From Deltaproteobacteria bacterium (GTDB taxonomy: Bacteria; Acidobacteriota; Thermoanaerobaculia; Multivoradales; JAHZIX01): 64,000 nucleotides of DNA. Shown piece after piece: positions 1-7,762 of this stretch (positions are counted from its first letter, which is position 1; each line of letters opens with the position of its first letter). A program made the translations under genes and the position numbers. The stretch lies in the NCBI GenBank assembly GCA_022601195.1, contig JAHZIX010000023.1, positions 124,001 to 188,000 on the forward strand, read 5' to 3'. Under the pieces are notes generated by a model that saw only the letters and a list, made by a program, of their open reading frames with translations, made no database searches and was not told the DNA's origin.

Positions 1-756
1 GCCCTGGGCTCCTCCAGCGATATCTACTGCACCGGCTTCATCGGAGGTCTCGAAGAGGAGTTTGGCTACCGAATCGTCGGAAGTGAGTACGACGCCCTAG
101 CGCCAAACCTTTGGGTTGGCCTGCAGGGAGGTGGTGAAGGAATTTTCGGCAATGTCGATTCCCTACGCTTTGGTGTAGCGCCAGGAGACATCGTCTACAT
201 TGACGGCGGTCGGGCGGCTGGGTTGGTTCCTGGGCAGATATTTACGGCGGTTCAGGCCGGAGAAAAAATCACCCACCCAGAGACGCGGGATGTGGTTGGT
301 CGGCACTATGAGCAGCTAGGACGAATCCGTATCCTCACCGTCCAAGAAGAGATGGCCATCGCCGAAGTGACTCAAGATGCTTGTGCTCGAATTGTCGTCG
401 GTGCCTACCTTCGCCCTTTCGAGGAGATCCCAGTTCCTTTGGGGTGTCTCGGCAATCGGCGCCCGGCAAATTTTCCCTCGACCTGGGAGTCTCTGATCGA
501 TGCCCCGATGATTGTCTATGGGGACGACGGAGCCTTCAGCCTAGGCGCAGATCACGTGGTCTTTATTGACCGCGGCGAAGACAATGAGGTGGTTCCTGGT
601 GATCTCTTTACGATCTACCGGAAGAACCAAAGGGGCTTGCCACCAGTCATCCTCGGTGAGCTGGCAGTCTTGTCGGTTCAAAGGAACACCGCTGTGGCGA
701 GAATCGTCGAATCTCGATATCCGATCTATGTTGGAGATCGGCTCGAACTGAAATAA
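1..756 (+). CDS. C-terminal part of a LysM/peptidoglycan-binding-type protein (5' end outside window)
   Basis: Frame is open from base 1 through the ATG-initiated ORF at 223 to the stop at 756; repeated 'GDIVYIDGG...GLVPGQIFTAVQ' and 'VVPGDLFTIYRK' segments resemble C-terminal regions of LysM-domain proteins. Confidence 0.55.
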   Translation, partial: ALGSSSDIYCTGFIGGLEEEFGYRIVGSEYDALAPNLWVGLQGGGEGIFGNVDSLRFGVAPGDIVYIDGGRAAGLVPGQIFTAVQAGEKITHPETRDVVGRHYEQLGRIRILTVQEEMAIAEVTQDACARIVVGAYLRPFEEIPVPLGCLGNRRPANFPSTWESLIDAPMIVYGDDGAFSLGADHVVFIDRGEDNEVVPGDLFTIYRKNQRGLPPVILGELAVLSVQRNTAVARIVESRYPIYVGDRLELK

Positions 757-954
757 GGGGCTCTGCGTCCCCATATCCACCAGCGCTGTTCCGCGAAAGC
801 GCTTCGACCTTCCTATTACCTCTGAGGAACTCTGGCTCATCTGGGCGAAGCCTTGAGTTTCAACTGAACAACCGGTCTGGGCTCGATGCCACGCATTGGG
901 ATCGTCGCATTGCTGTGATATTGTAAAAGATCACCCGGGGAGGCGATTCGTAGC

Positions 955-1185
955 GTGACTCAAGAGAGCTTGAACGGCCGTTTGTGCCAAATTGTTAGCG
1001 AGCTCGTAAGCCAAGGGCTGACCTTGGAACAAGCAAGGAAAGAATTCGAACGGCAGTTCATTCTTGCCTCTCTCGCATCCCATCAAGGAAGTATTGGTCG
1101 GTCGGCTAAGTCCCTCGGTATTCACCGAAACACTTTGCGGAACAAGGTCTCCAGCCTGGGGATCGGCACTAAGGACTACTCTTAG
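955..1185 (+). CDS. Small Fis-type helix-turn-helix protein
   Basis: 76 aa, GTG start; C-terminal 'GSIGRSAKSLGIHRNTLRNKVSSLGI' matches Fis/NtrC C-terminal HTH. Confidence 0.75.
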   Translation: MTQESLNGRLCQIVSELVSQGLTLEQARKEFERQFILASLASHQGSIGRSAKSLGIHRNTLRNKVSSLGIGTKDYS

Positions 1186-1582
1186 CCAGCGCTCCTATGA
1201 GAGCAAGGCTTGGCCCCAATACCTAGCTTCAAATCCAAGCTTCCCCTGCTCTGAACCCCTTCTGCAGGTTGGGAATCAGAAACTACATCTTCCCTCCAGC
1301 TGTCGCTTCTTGACTGGGTTCGCTTTTCTCCCGATGGACCTCTTCGTCCAATAAGCGCCGGGCTTTTCCTACCTTTTCTCTCAGCAGGGCCGGCTCTTTT
1401 CGAGGCAGAGCAGGCCGATCCTGGGTAGACCTTGTGAGCCAATAGGGAGTCCATACCTGATCGAGACCGGATCAGGCATGGGATTGGCATACAACCAGGG
1501 AGAACGGCACGAATTCCCCCTCTCGTGGGGGCCATGGAGTGCCAAAGAGGCCTTTTTCGCAACCGAAGGAGTCAGAATTGCC

Positions 1583-2332
1583 ATGCAAACACGAATTGGA
1601 AGGATCTCAGCGGTCTTCTTGGTCGCCGTATTGTCCTTGCTGCCGTATGGCGAGGCGATTCCGGGCGAGGAACGCGCAAGCTGGAGGCCATCGCCTCCGG
1701 AGGCCTCTGAGCTGGCATCTCTAAAGGGACTCGCTCAGTGGGTTGGATCAACCCCGAACCAGAAAGTCAAACTTCCCAAGAACCTCCGCTCGGCGATCGC
1801 CGACCAGAGTGAAGGCTTCGACCTGTTTCGGCGCTTTGGCAATCCGGAGGACCAGCGCTCTCGCCTAGCGAGCCTACCTTTCGGAGATGAGATCTATCGA
1901 GTGGCGCGGCAGTATGACCTAGATGGCCTCCTCCTAGCTGCACTCGTCGAAGCGGAGTCCAACTTCTCGCCCACCGCCGTGTCCCCGGTTGGCGCCGTGG
2001 GACTGACCCAAGTCATGCCTGCTACCGCGGGGACCGACGATTTGGCCGAGCTCGAAAACCCGCATACGAACCTGAGGATCGGAGCTCGATATTTGCGAGA
2101 TCTTCTGAGGCGCTTCGAAGGCAACGTAGAATTCGCCCTCGCTGCTTACAACGCTGGCCCGAGCCGCGTGGAGCGCTTCGAGGGGATACCTCCCTACCGA
2201 GAGACTCGGCGTTATGTAGAGAAGGTCCTAGCGATCTACGTAGGCCATCACCAGAGCCTCTGGGAGGGGAGAGCTACCGCCAGCGAGTTGCTGCTGCACG
2301 GCGCTTCTAGAAATGCTGGGAGTGAGGGGTAG
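1583..2332 (+). CDS. Lytic transglycosylase (SLT domain), secreted
   Basis: ORF 1478..2332; ATG at 1583 gives a signal peptide (MQTRIGRISAVFLVAVLSLLPYGEA); 'ALVEAESNFSPTAVSPVGAVGLTQVMPAT...AAYNAGPSRV' is the SLT catalytic core. Confidence 0.9.
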   Translation: MQTRIGRISAVFLVAVLSLLPYGEAIPGEERASWRPSPPEASELASLKGLAQWVGSTPNQKVKLPKNLRSAIADQSEGFDLFRRFGNPEDQRSRLASLPFGDEIYRVARQYDLDGLLLAALVEAESNFSPTAVSPVGAVGLTQVMPATAGTDDLAELENPHTNLRIGARYLRDLLRRFEGNVEFALAAYNAGPSRVERFEGIPPYRETRRYVEKVLAIYVGHHQSLWEGRATASELLLHGASRNAGSEG

Positions 2333-2359
2333 CGGTGTCCGGAGGCAGGTTCACTGCTT

Positions 2360-2548
2360 TCAGGAAGCCGACCTACCAGAGCCTTCCGGTTCCTTGAGGC
2401 TTTCCTGCGAGTCATCTCCCTTGACACCCGTCTTGAAATTTCGGATGCCTTCACCGAGGCCGCGGCCGATTTGGGGTAGCCGCCGAGCCCCGAATAGGAC
2501 CACCACGATCAGAAAAATGATGAAGAGTTCCATTGGGCCTATTGGCAT
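2360..2548 (-). CDS. tatA: Twin-arginine translocase subunit TatA/TatE
   Basis: 62 aa; 'MELFIIFLIVVVLFGARRLPQIGRGLGEGIRNFKTG' is the TatA TM plus amphipathic helix. Confidence 0.93.
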   Translation of the reverse strand: MPIGPMELFIIFLIVVVLFGARRLPQIGRGLGEGIRNFKTGVKGDDSQESLKEPEGSGRSAS

Positions 2549-2577
2549 AGTCGTACCTCCTTGAGTCTTCAGCCAGT

Positions 2578-3543
2578 CTAGCAGAACTCGTTCAGGGTCG
2601 CTCGCCAGAGCGGTTCTAGGAGCTCAGCGAAGGGACTTCCCTCCGATGAAGCAGCTAGATGGTAGAGAGCTCTTCGTAGGGTGGGAGCGATGAGAGGCAA
2701 ATGGGCATCCGATCCCCGGTTAGCAAACGCTGCAAACGTCCCCACCGCCTTCAAGGTCCGCTGTACGGCCGCCTTGTGGTACAACTCGACGTCCTCCTCG
2801 TGGACCCCCGCCAAGTCCAGAAGCCTTTGTCTTGTTCCCTCCTCCGGGAAAAAGCTGTCGTTTAGAAGGGAAGCCAGGTCGTAATGGCAAGGTCCCAGGC
2901 GTAGGTCCTGATAGTCGATAACTGCCACGGAAACTTCCTTCCCTGGAAGAGGAATTAGATTTCTTGCCATGAAATCTCGGTGGCAGGGCACCAGGAGGCG
3001 GGCTCCGAGGTCACTGCAAAGATCGTGGAGAAAGCTATTGAATAGCTGCTCGTCGCGGCCGGCAGGAAGCAAACCCTTTGGCTTTAGAAAAACATCCCAG
3101 GTCTTGTCCAATTCTGAAATCAGGGCGTTCGAGTCGAGAGGTGGGTTCCCAGTAGCGACAATCTCTCTCGGAAGGGCCTGGATAGCCTTGATATAGCCGA
3201 CGGCTATTCGAAAATAGGGCTCTCGATCGGGTAGGGTCTCTTGCGCTTCGAAGAGATTTTTCTCTCCGAGGTCTTCGAGAAGCATCCAGGTTTTCTTGGG
3301 GTCGACGGCCAGAATCGTCGGGACTCGAATTCCCGCCTGTTGCAACAAGGTAGTCATGGAGACGAAGTGGCCGTAGGACTCAGAGAGTTGGCGAGGATAG
3401 TGAGACAAAATCGCTGGATGGCCCTGTTTTCCAATGATGCGGAAGTACCGTCGCGCGGAAACATCACCGGAAAGAGGCACGACCTGTTCCGCGAAGAAGC
3501 CTTGACTAGCGAGCCATTTTTCTGGGGTTGCTTCTGTTTTCAT
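2578..3543 (-). CDS. Aminoglycoside phosphotransferase-fold sugar kinase (COG3178/AmgK-like)
   Basis: 'VPCHRDFMARNLI...VAVIDYQDLRLGPCHYDLASLLND' is the APH-type catalytic loop; internal ATG (MKTEATPEKW) at 3543 preferred over the 3711 start. Confidence 0.8.
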   Translation of the reverse strand: MKTEATPEKWLASQGFFAEQVVPLSGDVSARRYFRIIGKQGHPAILSHYPRQLSESYGHFVSMTTLLQQAGIRVPTILAVDPKKTWMLLEDLGEKNLFEAQETLPDREPYFRIAVGYIKAIQALPREIVATGNPPLDSNALISELDKTWDVFLKPKGLLPAGRDEQLFNSFLHDLCSDLGARLLVPCHRDFMARNLIPLPGKEVSVAVIDYQDLRLGPCHYDLASLLNDSFFPEEGTRQRLLDLAGVHEEDVELYHKAAVQRTLKAVGTFAAFANRGSDAHLPLIAPTLRRALYHLAASSEGSPFAELLEPLWRATLNEFC

Positions 3544-3878
3544 TTTTGGAACCTCTAGAGATTCGCCGGGCAGGCTACCACAGGGTAGGCCGTTGGTTGT
3601 CTCGCTACCCCTTGCTATCCTCAGGGGCTTTTTTCTCGGTGGTCGGGAAGCGACAGTGACGATTCTCGCGCGGTCTCTCTGGTGCACATGGGGAATCACC
3701 GTTCCCGCCATCGAGAGTCAGCCTACCTAGCCGACTCCCGGCAGAGTTTGACACTCTTGGAAATCGCGGGGGATAATTCTCGAAGCCGCCCCGTGGCCTG
3801 GAAAGGACGAGGAGTAGGACTCTGGACGAAAAAGTAAGATCTCTGCTCGATCATTTTGGTAAGGCGCTGTCCGCCGCT

Positions 3879-4112
3879 ATGGCAGATTCGTCTGAGGTAG
3901 GCGATTCCCTGCGGGATCTTCAGGATGCAGGATGTTCCCTGTATCTTCTCGTTGATTGTCAGCGGGACGGCAGCCCAAGAGAACAGTTGACTCTACCGAC
4001 ACGCCGCCGAACTCCTGAACCCACTTTCCAGATCAATGGCACCGACTTGACCTTCTTCAAGTCCATTGGGATCGATCCCACACGCCGACTGCGACGTCGC
4101 CGTTCCACCTGA
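3879..4112 (+). CDS. Small conserved-looking hypothetical protein upstream of rlmN
   Basis: 77 aa ORF whose open frame extends upstream ('LDEKVRSLLDHFGKALSAAMADSS'); coherent composition, ends shortly before rlmN. Confidence 0.45.
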   Translation: MADSSEVGDSLRDLQDAGCSLYLLVDCQRDGSPREQLTLPTRRRTPEPTFQINGTDLTFFKSIGIDPTRRLRRRRST

Positions 4113-4132
4113 TTCGAAGCCGAGCTTTCGCC

Positions 4133-5275
4133 ATGCCACACCGCACCGACCTCCTCGGGCTCTCCGTAGGGCAGCTTCATGAAACTCTGGAGCCGGTCAT
4201 AGACCGCCCCTTCCGAGTTAAGCAGATTTTCGCCGCTCTACACCATCGAAGGGTAGTGGATTTCTCCCAGATAACAGAACTGAGCCTAGATCTACGAAGC
4301 CGCCTCGATCAAGACTTCCGTATTGGGCTACCGGCTGTCACGGAGGCCCGAACCAGTTCTGATGGAACGGTGAAGGTGCTTTTCGAGATGACCGATGGAG
4401 CGAGTATCGAAGCGGTGGATATCCCGGATGGCCGCCGTCGAACTTTCTGTATATCGAGCCAAGCCGGCTGTCCTCTGGCGTGTCAATTTTGTGTCACCGG
4501 GTATTGGGGAGCTGGCCGAGATCTCACTGTCGGTGAGATTGTTGGCCAAGTCTATCGTCTCCGGGGGCACCGAGATTCGCGCCTCTTAGAAGGCAATCAG
4601 GGGGCTGAGTCCCTCGCCGATGAGACCAACCCTGATGGACCGAAGGAGGGGAAGGAAAAGGATCTAGGTGGCATCAACCTGGTATTCATGGGGATGGGCG
4701 AGCCTCTGCTCAATGCGTCTTCGGTCCGGCAAGCTATCGAGCTGCTCTCCGAAACGATCTCTCTTCGTCGGATGACTCTGTCTACAGTTGGGATCTTGCC
4801 GGCGCTCGAAGAAATGATGGACTGGCCGAGTCGGCCCAACTTAGCGATCTCTCTTCATGCTCCGGACGATGAACGCCGGTCGAAGATCATGCCCGTCAAC
4901 CGTTCTAATCCCTTGCGGGATCTGATGGCTCTCTTGAGAAAATATCCCCAGGACAAGAGCCGCAAGATCACCTTCGAATACGTCATGATTCGGGACTTCA
5001 ATGACCAACTGGAGGCCGCTGATGCTACCGCTCAACTGCTTCGCGGCTTGCATGCCAAGGTGAATCTGATACCCATCAATCCGGACCCGGTTTTGGGGTC
5101 TCGAATGGTGCCACCTCCTCTGCAGACTGTCCAAGCGTTCAAAGATAGGCTGCGGAACCGAGGGGTGTTTGCGACGGTTAGAAAACAGCGAGGAGATGCT
5201 GTCAGCGGAGCTTGTGGCCAACTACGAGCATTCGCGCGAGCACCGAGAGGATTTCGGACTCCCGTGAACCTCTAA
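4133..5275 (+). CDS. rlmN: 23S rRNA (adenine(2503)-C(2))-methyltransferase RlmN
   Basis: Radical SAM motif 'CPLACQFC' (CxxxCxxC), 'NLVFMGMGEPLLN', 'ISLHAPDDERRSKIMPVN', 'TVRKQRGDAVSGACGQL'. Confidence 0.95.
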   Translation: MPHRTDLLGLSVGQLHETLEPVIDRPFRVKQIFAALHHRRVVDFSQITELSLDLRSRLDQDFRIGLPAVTEARTSSDGTVKVLFEMTDGASIEAVDIPDGRRRTFCISSQAGCPLACQFCVTGYWGAGRDLTVGEIVGQVYRLRGHRDSRLLEGNQGAESLADETNPDGPKEGKEKDLGGINLVFMGMGEPLLNASSVRQAIELLSETISLRRMTLSTVGILPALEEMMDWPSRPNLAISLHAPDDERRSKIMPVNRSNPLRDLMALLRKYPQDKSRKITFEYVMIRDFNDQLEAADATAQLLRGLHAKVNLIPINPDPVLGSRMVPPPLQTVQAFKDRLRNRGVFATVRKQRGDAVSGACGQLRAFARAPRGFRTPVNL

Positions 5276-5301
5276 GGGTCGGCTGAAAAAGTCGAGAGAG
5301 G

Positions 5302-5745
5302 TCATTCGGTTCCCGTCGAGCCGAAACCACCTGCTCCTCTCTCGCTGCCTTCTAGAGCTTCGACCTCCTTCCACTCGATCTCAGGGACTGCTGCTACGAC
5401 CAGTTGAGCGATGCGGTCTCCTCGTTCTACCGAGAAGGCCTCCAGTCCGTGATTGATCAGAATCACTCCTACCTCTCCTCTGTAGTCGCTATCGATAGTG
5501 CCAGGAGCATTCACCACCGTGACGCCGTGGTGCAATGCCAAGCCGCTTCGGGGCCGGACCTGGCCCTCCCAGCCAGGGGGTAGCTCGAGAACCAGCCCCG
5601 TAGGGATCAGGCGCCTCTGGCCTGGAGCCAGGGTCTCCGTGGCCTGGACGGCGGCTCGCAGGTCGAATCCAGCGCTGCCGCTCGTAGCCGTTTCTGGTGA
5701 GGGCAAGCCGTTGGCTTGAGGGAGGCGGCGAAAGCGGATTTTCAT
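5302..5745 (-). CDS. dut: dUTP diphosphatase
   Basis: 'SAGFDLRAA', 'RPRSGLALHHGVTVVNAPGTIDSDYRGEVGVIL', 'RGDRIAQLVV', 'GAGGFGSTG' are dUTPase motifs I-V. Confidence 0.96.
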   Translation of the reverse strand: MKIRFRRLPQANGLPSPETATSGSAGFDLRAAVQATETLAPGQRRLIPTGLVLELPPGWEGQVRPRSGLALHHGVTVVNAPGTIDSDYRGEVGVILINHGLEAFSVERGDRIAQLVVAAVPEIEWKEVEALEGSERGAGGFGSTGTE

Positions 5746-6662
5746 TCCTGCTTTTCCTGCCCTAGGTTGTCGGAAACACCAAAAGGTCCAAAGTCACTGC
5801 CTTGGTTACCTCCAGACCCTCCGCCAGATCCTCCACCGCCTCTACCGCCATTGCTTCCACCGCCTCTACCTCCACCGCGTCCTCCGCCAATACCTCCACC
5901 GTTACCGGTTCCCGGGTTCTGGTTGGGGTTCGTCGAGACCGGAGGACGTCCACGATTCCCTCCACCTCCACCTTGGCGATTGTTCGCTTGGGTGAAGCTG
6001 ATCAGGGGAGTGACACCTTCCTTAAAGGGTCTACCAAGGGTTCTGGCTGAAGGTATCTGCGGTGGCCGATCGGGGGTGTTGGAAACCCCGGAGACGAGGT
6101 CTACAGTAAAGGCCCACTGCTCATATTGTTCCTGATCCATGAAGACTTTGTAGGTGACTTCGGCGGACGCCTTGCTATGAACTCCTGAGATTGGGCCCAC
6201 GGCCTGTTTCTTTTTGGCAAACAGGTTGCTGCTCTCTTTCAGGCTACTCTGGGGAAGAGTACCGCCACTATCCTCGGGTTTGCTCTCGGCTTCGGCTCGC
6301 TGCTGTTGCGGGCGACCGTTTCGCCGGTTGTTGCCGGTTGCGAAGATCAAGCCCCAATCGCCGTCTTCGTTCATTGGGTCCGGATAAAGCTGGCGAATAC
6401 ACCGGGGCTTTACCTTGATCAATTCCTCGAGCCGTACCGGATAGCGTCCGAAGCGCCGCTGGAAGACTCGAATGGCCTCGGCGTACTGCAGCCCGCGGAA
6501 AATCAGCTCTTCCTCACGCTCCCGCTGAGCAATAGAGGTCCATGTTTGGAGGGCCAACGCTGTCATGGCGGTCAAGGCAGTGACGGCCATGATCAATACC
6601 ACCATGCTGTAGCCGCGCTCCAGCCGCCGCGATTCGGACGAGATACTCTTCTTTCGTCGCAT
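5742..6662 (-). CDS. Type II secretion/type IV pilus-like pseudopilin with Gly-rich C-terminal tail
   Basis: 'RGYSMVVLIMAVTALTAMTALALQTW' prepilin-like N-terminus; 'QREREEELIFRGLQYAEAIRVFQRRFGRYP' shared with GspG-like proteins; about 80 aa Gly/Arg/Asn tail. Confidence 0.75.
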   Translation of the reverse strand: MRRKKSISSESRRLERGYSMVVLIMAVTALTAMTALALQTWTSIAQREREEELIFRGLQYAEAIRVFQRRFGRYPVRLEELIKVKPRCIRQLYPDPMNEDGDWGLIFATGNNRRNGRPQQQRAEAESKPEDSGGTLPQSSLKESSNLFAKKKQAVGPISGVHSKASAEVTYKVFMDQEQYEQWAFTVDLVSGVSNTPDRPPQIPSARTLGRPFKEGVTPLISFTQANNRQGGGGGNRGRPPVSTNPNQNPGTGNGGGIGGGRGGGRGGGSNGGRGGGGSGGGSGGNQGSDFGPFGVSDNLGQEKQE

Positions 6663-6669
6663 CAGGCGC

Positions 6670-7119
6670 CTACCATTCGTTATAGGGCTCTCCGTCGAGG
6701 CTCAGCTCTTCGGATCCGGAATAGACATCCATGATTCCGGGCTGACCGTCTTCTGGAAGATCCGTCTCTGCAGGCTCGAATTCCTCGGTGAACTCTTCGT
6801 AGATCAGCTCCCAGGTTTCGCTGCTCTTGGTGATGGGGTCGATAGGGACATCGCGCACGTAGCCGCCATCCACTAGCGACTCGAGACTACCGGGATAGTG
6901 ACCCTTATCGCCATAGTGCTGGTTGATGACATCCCGCAGGGTTCGCAGGTTGGTCTTGAGCACGGCTTCTTGAGCGCGTCGCGGATTATCTTTGAGCATG
7001 GGCATTGCGAGGGCTGCCAGAATCCCGATCATGGCAATAACGATAATCAACTCGAGCAGGGTGAACCCTCGGTCTTTTCGGTGACGCTGCTGTACCAGCC
7101 TACTCATTCGTCTTTTCAT
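6670..7119 (-). CDS. GspG-like pseudopilin
   Basis: 'RGFTLLELIIVIAMIGILAALAMPML' class III signal; 'GHYPGSLESLVDGGYVRDVPIDPITKSSETWELI' typical GspG C-terminus; start taken at MKRRMSRLVQQ (7119). Confidence 0.88.
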   Translation of the reverse strand: MKRRMSRLVQQRHRKDRGFTLLELIIVIAMIGILAALAMPMLKDNPRRAQEAVLKTNLRTLRDVINQHYGDKGHYPGSLESLVDGGYVRDVPIDPITKSSETWELIYEEFTEEFEPAETDLPEDGQPGIMDVYSGSEELSLDGEPYNEW

Positions 7120-7150
7120 GGCATTGTTCTCTTCATGGCCAATCTCCGTT

Positions 7151-7762
7151 TCACCATTCCGCATAAGGGATGCCGTTGAGACCCGTTCCGGCACTACTGG
7201 AGCGAATATCAAAGACATTCTCGCCGCCCCATGACCCGGAGTCCGGCTCGTCTTGATAACTCAGTAGGAGCCAGTCTTCATCCGTACCCACCATTGGGTC
7301 GATGGGAATCCGTCGAAGAAAACGAGCCCTCTTGTCGATTTGTCCGACCAGGTCGACCCCTTCGACCAAGATCTCCAACTCTTTGGGGTAGCCGTCGGTA
7401 CCCAGATCTACCGGGATCAGGCCGGCATCGCTGTACCGCTTGTATTCGTCAACAGCGTTGCGCATCTCCCGAAGAGCCAAGCGCAGGTCTGCTTCTTTAT
7501 GGCGCTTGATGGCATATTTCGCTACCGGTAGGGTAACTCCAGCCAGAATCAGCATCAGGATGGCAACAATAATCAGCTCGACGAGGGTAAAGCCCCTCTG
7601 CGCCTGTCGCCTCAGGGCGGGCTGCCCTTTGGGCTTTCTTATTCCGTTGACTCGCTCCGTTCCAGGCCGGGACCCGGTGGTGGAAGCGAGGATCGAAGTC
7701 CGTTGGTGTTCCTTCACCGCCACAGCCTCCGTCGAGCTACGGTTCTCCGATTTGAGGGTCAT
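7151..7762 (-). CDS. GspG-like pseudopilin
   Basis: 'RGFTLVELIIVAILMLILAGVTLPVAKYAIKRHKEADLRLALREMRNAVDEYK...RIPIDPMVGTDEDW'; start uncertain (ORF opens at 7825). Confidence 0.85.
   Translation of the reverse strand: MTLKSENRSSTEAVAVKEHQRTSILASTTGSRPGTERVNGIRKPKGQPALRRQAQRGFTLVELIIVAILMLILAGVTLPVAKYAIKRHKEADLRLALREMRNAVDEYKRYSDAGLIPVDLGTDGYPKELEILVEGVDLVGQIDKRARFLRRIPIDPMVGTDEDWLLLSYQDEPDSGSWGGENVFDIRSSSAGTGLNGIPYAEW

Noticed and set aside
5716-6135. Plus-strand proline-rich ORF (PPDPPPDPPPPLPPLLPPPLPPPRPPP)
   Set aside because: Exact antisense shadow of the glycine-rich tail of the minus-strand pseudopilin; GGN codons read as CCN on the opposite strand
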